A DNA stretch of 48,840 bases from Actinomycetota bacterium (GTDB lineage Bacteria; Actinomycetota; Aquicultoria; Subteraquimicrobiales; Subteraquimicrobiaceae): NCBI GenBank assembly GCA_030018275.1, contig JASEGB010000012.1, forward strand, positions 1-48,840, given 5' to 3'. Positions 17,040 through 24,683 of the stretch are shown in pieces. The notes under the pieces are model-generated. The model was not told the DNA's origin. It did not search any database and saw only the letters and a list, made by a program, of their open reading frames with translations. The position numbers and the translations under genes are program-made. The stretch's first letter is position 1; each line of letters opens with the position of its first letter.

Positions 17040-17390
17040 ATGAGACATCGGAAGAAGACCAAAAAATTCGGTGCAAATGCCAGTCATAGGGAAGCAATTT
17101 TAAGAAACCTGGCGGCGGAGATTTTCAAACACGAGAGAATCAAGACCACTCAATTACGCGCCAAACAGGTCTGTCCCTTGGTTGACAAGATTGTTACCTT
17201 GGCCAAGAGGGGCAACTTCCAAGCACGCCGACAGGTACTCGCCATCGTCCAGGATAAAGAGCTCGTTCACAAAATCTTCTCTGAGATAGCTCCCCGCTTC
17301 AAAGAGCGGCAGGGTGGTTATACGCGTATTCTCAAATTGGGTCCCCGTCAGGGGGATGCTGCGCCCATGGTCTTAGTGGAGTTAGTATAA
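17040..17390 (+). CDS. rplQ: 50S ribosomal protein L17
   Basis: L17 lies near the tunnel exit. The 116-residue protein starts MRHRKKTKKFGANASHREAI, has LAAEIFKHERIKTTQLRAK and ends GDAAPMVLVELV, matching the family. It closes the alpha operon. A compact intrinsic terminator starts 36 nt after its stop. Confidence 0.98.
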   Translation: MRHRKKTKKFGANASHREAILRNLAAEIFKHERIKTTQLRAKQVCPLVDKIVTLAKRGNFQARRQVLAIVQDKELVHKIFSEIAPRFKERQGGYTRILKLGPRQGDAAPMVLVELV

Positions 17391-17425
17391 GTTCGAGGTT
17401 GAAGGTTTGGATAAGAATATTTTAG

Positions 17426-17460
17426 GGCAAAAGCAGGGCTTTTGCCTTATGTTTATTTAC
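17426..17460 (+). terminator. Intrinsic terminator after rplQ
   Basis: GGCAAAAG (17426-17433), loop CAGGG, CTTTTGCC (17439-17446), then TTATGTTTATTT. The 8-bp perfect stem and T-rich tail end the ribosomal superoperon. A partial TTGAAGG word run (17395-17410) lies just before it. Confidence 0.75.
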
Positions 17461-17473
17461 TTAAGAGGACCTC

Positions 17474-18304
17474 ATGATTAAGGTATCCAACCTCACCTAC
17501 ATATACAATCCGGGGCGAAGGGATCAGATCATAGCCCTGCGTGATGTAAACTTAACCATACAACCCGGTGAATTTGTTGCCATCCTCGGATCCAACGGTT
17601 CTGGAAAATCAACTCTGGCAAAGCTCCTCAATGGACTCCTCATTCCCACCAGTGGAGAGGTAAGTGTGGAGAACCTATCCACTAACGACCCAGATAACCT
17701 CCGGAGAATCAGGCAGCTAGTGGGGATGATATTTCAAAATCCTGAGAACCAGATCGTGGCCACTATAGTCGAGGAAGATGTGGCTTTTGGACCGGAGAAT
17801 CTGGGGCTTGCCCGCGATGAGATCCGGAGGAGGGTCGATCGGGCTCTGAGTTTGGTTCGCATGTCAAGATATGCTCGATACGAGCCCCATCTCCTTTCAG
17901 CGGGACAAAAGCAGCGGGTTGCTATCGCTGGAGTTCTGGCCATGATGCCAAAGTATTTAGTTTTAGACGAACCCACATCGATGCTCGATCCCCTGGGAAG
18001 GAAGGAGATAATTGACATTCTTAAGGGTCTTAACACTGAGCACGGGGTAACCGTGATACATATCACTCATTTTCCTGAAGAAGCTGTTTTCGCCCATCGG
18101 CTTCTGATAATGGAGGGTGGCAGGATAATCTCGGATGGAAGTCCTCGAGAAGTCTTCAGTGATGTACATGGGTTGAAGCACACTGGTGTTACCATCCCAC
18201 CCATGACCGATTTGGCAAGAAGCCTGATTGAATTGGGCCTCAAAATACCTCAATCCATCCTCACCGTCGATGAAATGGTGGATGCGTTATGCTCATTGAA
18301 TTGA
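17474..18304 (+). CDS. ecfA1: ECF transporter ATPase EcfA1
   Basis: One of two ATPases that power group II energy-coupling factor vitamin transporters. Walker A is GSNGSGKST at about residues 39-47, the Q-loop follows in FQNPENQIVATIVEEDVAFG, the signature is LSAGQKQRVAIAG, and Walker B is YLVLDEPTSMLD. The protein is 276 residues long, full size. It overlaps ecfA2 by 16 nt. The module ecfA1-ecfA2-ecfT beside truA-rplM is the usual location in Gram-positives. S components are encoded elsewhere, one perhaps at 32781. Confidence 0.95.
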   Translation: MIKVSNLTYIYNPGRRDQIIALRDVNLTIQPGEFVAILGSNGSGKSTLAKLLNGLLIPTSGEVSVENLSTNDPDNLRRIRQLVGMIFQNPENQIVATIVEEDVAFGPENLGLARDEIRRRVDRALSLVRMSRYARYEPHLLSAGQKQRVAIAGVLAMMPKYLVLDEPTSMLDPLGRKEIIDILKGLNTEHGVTVIHITHFPEEAVFAHRLLIMEGGRIISDGSPREVFSDVHGLKHTGVTIPPMTDLARSLIELGLKIPQSILTVDEMVDALCSLN

Positions 18305-19149
18305 TCAATGTTGGCTTCACTTATCTGGAAGGTACTCCTTTGGCACAGAGAGCTTTGAGGGATGTGAGTTTGTCCATAGAGAAAGGCGAATTTGTGGGCA
18401 TCATTGGACCGACGGGCTCTGGTAAATCCACCCTCATTCAGCTTTTTAATGGATTGCTAACTCCAGCTGAGGGAAAGGTCTTAATCGATGGGAGGGAGAT
18501 CGGAAAGGATGGCATACCTTCCCACCTGGTGCGCCAAAAGATCGGACTCGTTTTCCAATTTCCAGAGAATCAACTCTTTGAGGAAACGGTCTTCGACGAT
18601 ATAGCCTTTGGACCTCGAAATCTTGGTTGTAGCGAATCCGAAGTCGAGCGAAGGGTAAGAAAAGCCCTTGAACTCGTGGAGCTCGATTTCAATCTCTTTA
18701 AGGATAGGTCTCCGTTCTCCTTGAGTGGTGGCGAGATGCGACGGGTGGCGATAGCTGGTGTATTGGCCATGGAGCCCGAAGCTCTCATCTTGGATGAACC
18801 CACTTCTGGACTGGATCCCAGAGGGCGGAAGGAGATAATGTCTCGCCTGGAATATCTGCATCATCTAGAGGGTCTGACCATCGTCCTGGTCACCCATAAT
18901 ATGGATGAAGTTGCTCACCTTGTGGATAGATTAATCGTGCTCAATGAGGGCAGTATTCTCTTGGATGATATCCCTCGAAAAATATTTTTGGAGGCGGTGA
19001 CGCTTAAAAGGATTGGACTGGATATACCTCAGGTGACCTCTCTGGTCAGGGCTTTGAGAGATCAGGGGATAGACGTTCCTGTAGATGTATTTGAAGTGGA
19101 AGAGGCAAGGGATGCCATTTTTAAATATTTTAAGGAGAGGCGGAGATGA
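18289..19149 (+). CDS. ecfA2: ECF transporter ATPase EcfA2
   Basis: Partner ATPase of EcfA1. Walker A GPTGSGKST lies at about residues 41-49, the Q-loop in VFQFPENQLFEETVFDDIAFG, the signature LSGGEMRRVAIAG and Walker B LILDEPTSGLD. A lysine/arginine-rich end, KYFKERRR, closes the 286 residues. It starts inside the ecfA1 3' end and its TGA overlaps the ecfT ATG by 4 nt, so all three genes should be cotranslated at matched levels. Confidence 0.95.
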   Translation: MLIELINVGFTYLEGTPLAQRALRDVSLSIEKGEFVGIIGPTGSGKSTLIQLFNGLLTPAEGKVLIDGREIGKDGIPSHLVRQKIGLVFQFPENQLFEETVFDDIAFGPRNLGCSESEVERRVRKALELVELDFNLFKDRSPFSLSGGEMRRVAIAGVLAMEPEALILDEPTSGLDPRGRKEIMSRLEYLHHLEGLTIVLVTHNMDEVAHLVDRLIVLNEGSILLDDIPRKIFLEAVTLKRIGLDIPQVTSLVRALRDQGIDVPVDVFEVEEARDAIFKYFKERRR

Positions 19150-19949
19150 AGTCTTTGATACCCTTAAGCATGGGACAATATTATCCAGCGGATTCCGTTG
19201 TTCACGTCCTCGATCCCAGGGTAAAGATTTGCCTAATAATTTCATTAGCCGTGGTGATATTCGCCATCCAAAATCTTCTTGGATTCCTCATTCTTTTTCT
19301 CTTCTTGGCCTTCGTGGTTTTTCTCGGTCAGTTGCCTTGGGGCTGGATTTTACGCACGCTCAAACCCCTGCGCTTAATAATCATTTTTACCTTTGCAATG
19401 CACCTTTTATTCACGTCGGGAACAATTTTGATGAAGCTGGGTCCTTTAAGGATCACTCAGGAGGGACTTCAGATGGGAGTATTCATTTGTATCAGATTAA
19501 TCCTACTTCTTTTGGGAACTTCGCTGCTCACTCTGACCACAACTCCCATTGAACTCACCGATGGATTGGAGTATCTGCTTAGTCCCTTCAGGAGATTAAA
19601 GATCCCCGCTCACGAGCTGGCCATGATGATGACCATTGCCTTAAGATTCATTCCTACACTGGTGATGGAAACCGATAAAATCATGAAGGCACAGATGGCA
19701 CGAGGCGCGGATTTTGAATCCGGAAATATCTTAAGGCGCGCCAGGAGCTTTCTCCCCCTACTGATTCCCCTATTTGTTAGCGCCTTCCGCCGGGCGGATG
19801 AACTAGCCTTAGGGATGGAATCCAGATGTTACAGAGGGGGAGAGGGCAGAACTCGGCTAAAAGCTTTAGAAATGAGCGGAAAAGACTGGTTAGCTGGGAT
19901 GGTAGCGTTACTGCTTCTCATAGTTTCGGTAACGATAGGACGGCTCTGA
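19146..19949 (+). CDS. ecfT: ECF transporter transmembrane coupling protein EcfT
   Basis: EcfT couples the two ATPases to exchangeable S components. Hydrophobic segments occupy about residues 25-70, 85-100, 110-130 and 245-265. The cytosolic Ala-Arg-Gly signature appears as MARGADFESG, which in characterised EcfT docks to the ATPases; a second AxR-type site is near LALGMESRCYRGG. At 267 residues the length is standard. The start overlaps ecfA2 by 4 nt. Confidence 0.94.
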   Translation: MKSLIPLSMGQYYPADSVVHVLDPRVKICLIISLAVVIFAIQNLLGFLILFLFLAFVVFLGQLPWGWILRTLKPLRLIIIFTFAMHLLFTSGTILMKLGPLRITQEGLQMGVFICIRLILLLLGTSLLTLTTTPIELTDGLEYLLSPFRRLKIPAHELAMMMTIALRFIPTLVMETDKIMKAQMARGADFESGNILRRARSFLPLLIPLFVSAFRRADELALGMESRCYRGGEGRTRLKALEMSGKDWLAGMVALLLLIVSVTIGRL

Positions 19950-19996
19950 GAAGTGGAATGAGTCTAAAGGATACACTACACAATAATCATTTTTAA

Positions 19997-20052
19997 TGTA
20001 GTGTCGGGGTTTATCCCCGACAATAAGGCGGGGGACGAGCCCCCGCACTACA
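19997..20052. repeat. Cloverleaf-like GC-rich repeat (ecfT-truA)
   Basis: An outer stem TGTAGTG/CACTACA encloses two hairpins: GTCGGGG-TTTAT-CCCCGAC and CGGGGG-ACGAG-CCCCCG. The core GGGACGAGCCCC (20032-20043) and a GTCGGGG word recur inside tsaB at 37039-37063. The following bases to about 20120 hold further short palindromes such as CGCCCAAAATGGGTG. Confidence 0.75.
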
Positions 20053-20162
20053 ATTATCGATGTAGGAGGTTTATCCATTTATCATGGAGGGGTGGTGTTT
20101 ATCCCCGCCCAAAATGGGTGGACAACGCCCTGTTCTCTTGAGATGCACTCTCTAGGACGTCC

Positions 20163-20215
20163 CACAGAAATATGAGCTTAATCTCCATATAATTACCGTG
20201 AACGGTGAACCATGG
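20163..20215. repeat. Dispersed segment plus GTTCACC-family arm before truA
   Basis: ATATGAGCTTAATCTC and the following ATATAATTAC are shared with 28646-28675 (one substitution near the middle). Here the segment runs straight into CGTGAACGGTGAACC, a right arm of the GTTCACC family. The truA ribosome binding site follows. Confidence 0.75.
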
Positions 20216-20225
20216 AGTGATTCCG

Positions 20226-20966
20226 ATGAGGAATATAAAATTAGTCATGGAATATAAGGGGACTAACTATCACGGATTTCAAAGGCAACCCAACTTACCC
20301 ACGATTCAAGGGGAACTGGAGAAGACTTTGAGTCAAATCCTTCAGGAGAATATCGTGGTAAAATCCGCCGGACGTACCGATGCCGGAGTTCACGCTTTAC
20401 ACCAGGTGATCAACTTCCGCACCCGTTCTCAAATTCCTTTACTCCGACTCCAGCATTCCTTAAATTCTCTTCTACCTCGGGACATTGCGGTCAAAGAAGC
20501 CGAGGAGGTCGATGAATCCTTTGATGCTCGTCGCAACGCCACCTCTCGCGAATACAAATATTTCATCATGAATAAGGATCATCCCTCACCATTCTTTGCC
20601 GAATTTTCCCACTTCATTGCCAGCTCCTTAGATATCGATGCCATGCAGGAGGCGGCGAAACTTTTTTTGGGTACCCACGATTTTACGGCTTTTTGTGTGC
20701 AATCGGATATCCCCAAAAATCCCGTCCGGACGATCTTCGAAATATCCTGCAAAAAAGTTCACCATGACTTGCTTTGCATTAAGATTAAAGCCGACTCATT
20801 TCTACACAAGATGGTCCGCACCATCGTAGGAACTTTGATAAGGGTGGGATTGGGTAATTTAACCCTTGAGCAGGTGGCAGAAATCATGGAAAAGAAAGAT
20901 CGAGACAGGGCTGGACCAACAGTACCCGCCAAAGGTCTTTTCCTGAGCAACATTTGCTACGATTAA
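20226..20966 (+). CDS. truA: tRNA pseudouridine(38-40) synthase TruA
   Basis: TruA isomerises uridines 38, 39 and 40 in the tRNA anticodon stem. MRNIKLVMEYKGTNYHGFQR opens the protein; the catalytic Asp is in SAGRTDAGVHA, and the second domain shows TSREYKYFI, GTHDFTAFC and FLHKMVRTIVGTLI. ATG 20226 is preferred because GGAGTGA lies 6-8 nt upstream; extension to 20205 would use repeat DNA. The product has 246 residues, normal size. In most relatives truA is followed directly by rplM; here a reversed gene intervenes. Confidence 0.95.
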   Translation: MRNIKLVMEYKGTNYHGFQRQPNLPTIQGELEKTLSQILQENIVVKSAGRTDAGVHALHQVINFRTRSQIPLLRLQHSLNSLLPRDIAVKEAEEVDESFDARRNATSREYKYFIMNKDHPSPFFAEFSHFIASSLDIDAMQEAAKLFLGTHDFTAFCVQSDIPKNPVRTIFEISCKKVHHDLLCIKIKADSFLHKMVRTIVGTLIRVGLGNLTLEQVAEIMEKKDRDRAGPTVPAKGLFLSNICYD

Positions 20967-21003
20967 AATCTTGAAATTTTTTCTGGTATTTGTCTCAGTT
21001 TGT

Positions 21004-21879
21004 TTATCGTACGGGAGCCATCACGCTGGGATCAACCGGTCGTGGTCGTTCATCCTTGAGTGAATAGAATTTCCAGTTCATTCCACGCTTGAAAGGAATC
21101 TTTTCTTTGGTTCTAACCGTTCGCGCTAAGCATCTGTCCTCTAAATAGAACCGAATTTCAGGGCGCTCAAATCCCGTGAATTCGCACATATCTTGGATAC
21201 ACAACGCTGAAGGTTGCCACCACATTCCCAGGTAGAATCGACCGAAATTGGCATAAGATTGTTTGTCGTCATCGACCGCATTCGACTCGATGAGTAAGAC
21301 GCCCCCGGGTTTGAGCAAATTCCGTATTATCAGCAGTCCAACCAGCATATCGCTTAAATGGTATAGAACTCCACTCAACAGCACGAGGTCTAAACTGCTG
21401 GCTTCGATGTGCTCTTGTAGGTTATATAATGATGCTTGTATCGTTTTGACATTTAAGCATTTGAATACCTCACATAGAAATTCGCACTGGTGAATGTGCT
21501 CAGGTATTTCGTCGATGGCGTAGATAACTTTAGGATCGCGAGCGGCCATGAGCAAAGTCAGTCCACCGGTGAAGCAGCCCACGTCGGCTAGGGATAAACC
21601 ATCGAATGACCGTGGCCACCACTCCCATTGATCCAAGAGTCCGGCGATACCCAAATATGCATTCCCCAGAATGCCTTGCTTTTGAAATACTCCAAAGTCT
21701 ATAGTATGTCCCCAGCCATATTGAGCAACAGCCCCAAGTTCGTCGGCTCTTGCCTGGATCGCTCCGACTTGCTCTGGTGGCAAATCTTCTGGAAGACGAT
21801 ATGGCCACTCCGCCATCGCTGGGAATCCAGCATACTTGGAGGTTTTCCTCAAGTATCGAGTGAGTTTTGCGAAGAACAT
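21004..21879 (-). CDS. SAM-dependent methyltransferase (CmoB/DUF1698-like)
   Basis: A class I methyltransferase fold is evident: motif I ADVGCFTGGLTLLMAA, an acidic end of strand 2 (YAIDEIPEHI), DLVLLSGVLYHLSDM as motif IV and LLKPGGVLLIESNA as post-motif. The layout resembles the CmoB-type tRNA wobble-uridine and related small-molecule methyltransferases, but the substrate cannot be told. The start ATG (complement of 21877-21879) has AAGGAGGT at good spacing; a longer TTG start is rejected. It has 291 residues, is convergent with truA and is alone on its strand, so it looks like an insertion into a conserved block. Confidence 0.75.
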   Translation of the reverse strand: MFFAKLTRYLRKTSKYAGFPAMAEWPYRLPEDLPPEQVGAIQARADELGAVAQYGWGHTIDFGVFQKQGILGNAYLGIAGLLDQWEWWPRSFDGLSLADVGCFTGGLTLLMAARDPKVIYAIDEIPEHIHQCEFLCEVFKCLNVKTIQASLYNLQEHIEASSLDLVLLSGVLYHLSDMLVGLLIIRNLLKPGGVLLIESNAVDDDKQSYANFGRFYLGMWWQPSALCIQDMCEFTGFERPEIRFYLEDRCLARTVRTKEKIPFKRGMNWKFYSLKDERPRPVDPSVMAPVR

Positions 21880-22277
21880 TAAAGCTACCTCCTTAAGACA
21901 CTGCAAATTGCCTCCTCCCTAACATATTGCCTAACAGCGAGGAGATAATCAATTATTTGGGATTGAAAAGTTTTCTGGGCAGTGAATTTTTCTCTATTTC
22001 ATTCTAAAATTCCTTGTATATTTCGTTAATTTTGTCAAAATTCTACGTGCTTTTCGGTTTCTTGGAGTGGACCTATCCTTTTAATCAAGCGGTAGTCAAC
22101 TACGGAATGTGAGACGCAGCCTACAGGCACTTGCTTCCTTGACATAGGTTATAATTTATTGTTAGTATAATTGTCGCTTTTGAAATTGAAGCCTTAAGCT
22201 TCATTTTAAATTCTCTATCATCTCACGGATTAATAGACAATTGGCACATTAAATGCCATTTCTTTTGGGTGAAAACA
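21880..22277. other. A/T-rich intergenic region between methyltransferase and rplM
   Basis: Nearly 400 bp with no credible ORF. It includes the divergent leader of the methyltransferase, a short GC-rich fragment GCAGCCTACAGGC (22117-22129) resembling sequence inserted in rimI, and the promoter candidate at 22139. No riboswitch-like structure was recognised. Confidence 0.6.
22139..22171 (+). promoter_or_regulatory. Candidate promoter for rplM-rpsI
   Basis: A perfect TTGACA at 22139-22144 is followed by TAGTAT at 22163-22168 (18-nt spacer), which overlaps a perfect TATAAT at 22166-22171 (21-nt spacer). The exact -10 is uncertain. The position, about 110 nt before rplM and after a reversed gene, makes a promoter here necessary. 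Confidence 0.5.
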
Positions 22278-22712
22278 ATGAAAACGTACATGACAAAACC
22301 TTCAGAGGTAACCAGAGAATGGTGGCTTGTTGATGCCAAGGATGTTCCCCTTGGTCGATTGGCGAGTCAGGTGGCCAAGTTACTGCGGGGCAAGCATAAG
22401 ACCATTTTTACTCCCCATATTGATACGGGAGATTTTGTCATCGTCATCAATGCCGAGAAGGTGAAACTTACGGGGAAAAAGTCTGAAAAAAAGATATATT
22501 ACCATCATACGGGGTATATTGGGGGACTTAAAGCAACCGATTATGGTACTCTGCTGAAGGAAAAGCCGACATTTGTAATCAAGGAAGCGGTGAGGAGAAT
22601 GCTCCCCCACAATCGTCTGGGTCGGGCGATGCTTAAGAAATTGAAGGTATACGCGGGCTCCGATCATCTGCATCACGCCCAGAAGCCGAAACCCATCCAG
22701 CTCTTGCTTTAA
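22278..22712 (+). CDS. rplM: 50S ribosomal protein L13
   Basis: L13 is an early assembly protein. Landmarks are [40 protein letters not shown] and [21 protein letters not shown] (in part). ATG 22278 gives the standard start [11 protein letters not shown] and 144 residues; GTG 22269 would add three. Only a weak GGGTGA lies upstream. It forms the usual two-gene unit with rpsI. Confidence 0.97.
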   Translation: MKTYMTKPSEVTREWWLVDAKDVPLGRLASQVAKLLRGKHKTIFTPHIDTGDFVIVINAEKVKLTGKKSEKKIYYHHTGYIGGLKATDYGTLLKEKPTFVIKEAVRRMLPHNRLGRAMLKKLKVYAGSDHLHHAQKPKPIQLLL

Positions 22713-22760
22713 GAGCGGAAGTTGAGATATCCCAGATGGATTTGAGGAGGAACAATTTCT

Positions 22761-23204
22761 ATGGCTAAAAAGAGTGAAGCGGTAGCTAAAAAAGGCGAGA
22801 CTGCGGCAAAGAAAAGTGAAGCTGTATATTACGGCACGGGAAGGAGAAAGGAATCCGTAGCTCGGGTGCGGTTGGTCCCCGGCAAGGGGGAATTTGATAT
22901 CGGTGGCAAGGGTCTTGAAGAATATTTTGGAAATAAGATTCTATGCACTTTCGTCAGGCAGCCATTGGAGTTAACGGGAACCTTGAATAAGCTCAATGTC
23001 GTAGCCAAGCTTGAAGGGGGAGGGATATCCGGTCAGGCCGGAGCCCTACGCCATGGCATTTCTCGCGCTTTGGTTGAATTTGATGAAAGTCTCCGAGATG
23101 AGCTCAAAAAAGCTGGATTCCTAACCAGAGATCCGCGCATGAAGGAACGGAGGAAATACGGTTTAAAAAAGGCTCGTAAAGCTCCCCAATTCTCCAAGCG
23201 ATAA
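22761..23204 (+). CDS. rpsI: 30S ribosomal protein S9 with N-terminal extension
   Basis: S9's C-terminal tail reaches the P-site tRNA. The core [20 protein letters not shown] starts at about residue 23, and the end [18 protein letters not shown] is diagnostic. The first 22 residues ([20 protein letters not shown]) are Lys/Ala-rich, contain a repeated AKKxExxAKK pattern, and are absent from short S9 proteins. ATG 22761 has GAGGAGG at good spacing, so the extension is probably real. A terminator follows the stop. Confidence 0.97.
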   Translation: MAKKSEAVAKKGETAAKKSEAVYYGTGRRKESVARVRLVPGKGEFDIGGKGLEEYFGNKILCTFVRQPLELTGTLNKLNVVAKLEGGGISGQAGALRHGISRALVEFDESLRDELKKAGFLTRDPRMKERRKYGLKKARKAPQFSKR

Positions 23205-23212
23205 ACCTCAAA

Positions 23213-23246
23213 ATGGCAGTCCCAAAGGGCTGCCATCCTCTTTTTT
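23213..23246 (+). terminator. Intrinsic terminator after rpsI
   Basis: ATGGCAG-T-CCC pairs with GGG-CTGCCAT around an AAA loop (10 bp plus one bulged T), followed by CCTCTTTTTT. The T-run ends about 20 nt before the glmM start, so glmM needs read-through or a promoter not visible here. Confidence 0.8.
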
Positions 23247-23265
23247 GAATTTAAAGGAGGTTCCT

Positions 23266-24600
23266 TTGGGTAGACTTTTTGGTACCGATGGTGTCCGGGG
23301 CATAGCCAATGAAGATCTCTCTCCTGAGTTAGCTTTTAAATTGGGGGAGGTGGGAGCATCCTTCCTGACTCCAAGGGGGAAAAAAGGGAAAATTGTGGTG
23401 GGGAAGGATACGCGAATCTCTTGTGATCTTCTTGAGAGTGCACTCATCTCTGGAATTTGCTGTAGCGGAGCCGATGCTATGAAGGTGGGAGTGATACCCA
23501 CTCCCGCCATCGCCTTCCTAACTAGATTTCTTGGAGCAAACGCTGGTGTGGTTATTTCCGCCTCTCATAATCCCGTGGAATATAATGGGATAAAATTTTT
23601 TGATGCAGATGGGTTCAAGCTTTCCGAGGAGATGGAGAATCAGATCGAAGCTCTAATAAAATCTGGTTCGAAATCGAGACCAAAGGCGGCTGGGATTGGA
23701 ACGATTACTCAAATTGATGACGCGATCGAGCATTATGTGAATTACGCCGTAAACACGATCCCAGGTGCATTGGAGGGGTTTAAGGTTGCCTTGGACTGTG
23801 CAAATGGGTCCACTCATCAAACTTCCCCTCTGATCCTGCATGAGCTTGGGGCAAGGGTTTTGACCTTCGGTGCGAGTCCGAACGGACTCAACATCAATTT
23901 AAATTGTGGTTCCACCTATCCTCAGTATGTTCAAGAAATCGTGAGATCCCATAATGTGGATTTGGGATTGGCCCACGATGGCGATGGGGATAGAGTAATT
24001 GCGGTAGACGAAACGGGGGATATGATTGACGGTGATTTCATCATGGCCATCTGCGCCATTCACCTCAAAAAGCTGGGCGAGTTGCCAAATAATACCGTTG
24101 TCACCACCATTATGACAAACATGGGTTTTGATCTTGCCATGGGGGGACATGGGATCAAGGTGATCAAAACCAAGGTTGGAGATCGCTATGTTTTGGAGGA
24201 GATGCTTGCAAATAAGATATCTTTGGGCGGTGAACAATCGGGACACATAATATTCTTAGACCTTAACACAACCGGCGATGGCGTCGTCACCGCTTTACAA
24301 CTCATGGCTGTGATGAGGGATACGGGCAAGAGGCTTTCCGAATTGAAGAAGGTAATGACTCGATTCCCCCAGGTGCTCTTGAACGTCCATGTGGCTCGCA
24401 AGGAAAATTTGAACAAGTCGGAACGGATAAAGAGGGCGATCAAAGCAGCCGAAGAGAGTTCTAAGCGTAAAGGGAGGGTTTTGGTCCGTGCTTCGGGCAC
24501 TGAACCCATGGTAAGGGTCATGGTGGAGAGCGAAGATGAGGGGGAAGCAAACTCCATCGCCCACGAAATCGCAGCCGTAATAGAGAAAGAACTCGCGTAA
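23266..24600 (+). CDS. glmM: Phosphoglucosamine mutase
   Basis: GlmM converts glucosamine-6-phosphate to glucosamine-1-phosphate for UDP-GlcNAc and peptidoglycan synthesis. MGRLFGTDGVRGIANEDL opens the protein. The phosphoserine loop is GVVISASHNPVEYNG at about residue 100, the metal loop is AHDGDGDRVIA, the sugar loop GGEQSGHI and the phosphate loop RASGTEPMVRVM. TTG 23266 has AAGGAGG 5-8 nt upstream and is the only start with a binding site. It has 444 residues, family length, and is followed by glmS, the enzyme supplying its substrate. Confidence 0.96.
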   Translation: MGRLFGTDGVRGIANEDLSPELAFKLGEVGASFLTPRGKKGKIVVGKDTRISCDLLESALISGICCSGADAMKVGVIPTPAIAFLTRFLGANAGVVISASHNPVEYNGIKFFDADGFKLSEEMENQIEALIKSGSKSRPKAAGIGTITQIDDAIEHYVNYAVNTIPGALEGFKVALDCANGSTHQTSPLILHELGARVLTFGASPNGLNINLNCGSTYPQYVQEIVRSHNVDLGLAHDGDGDRVIAVDETGDMIDGDFIMAICAIHLKKLGELPNNTVVTTIMTNMGFDLAMGGHGIKVIKTKVGDRYVLEEMLANKISLGGEQSGHIIFLDLNTTGDGVVTALQLMAVMRDTGKRLSELKKVMTRFPQVLLNVHVARKENLNKSERIKRAIKAAEESSKRKGRVLVRASGTEPMVRVMVESEDEGEANSIAHEIAAVIEKELA

Positions 24601-24604
24601 AGGC

Positions 24605-24635
24605 AGTCGATAGACGATAGCGTATAGTCGATATT
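24605..24635. repeat. Heptad half-element, AGTCGAT family (glmM-glmS)
   Basis: AGTCGAT AGACGAT AGCGTAT AGTCGAT in 7-nt steps starts 5 nt after the glmM stop. No right arm is seen. Confidence 0.72.
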
Positions 24636-24683
24636 CCGTAAATGAAAAATTTAAAATTCTGGAATTTGAGGGTGGAGGTTTGT

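Noticed and set aside
24601-24683. glmS ribozyme
   Set aside because: The leader is only about 80 nt and consists of a heptad repeat and A/T-rich sequence; no ribozyme core is recognisable.
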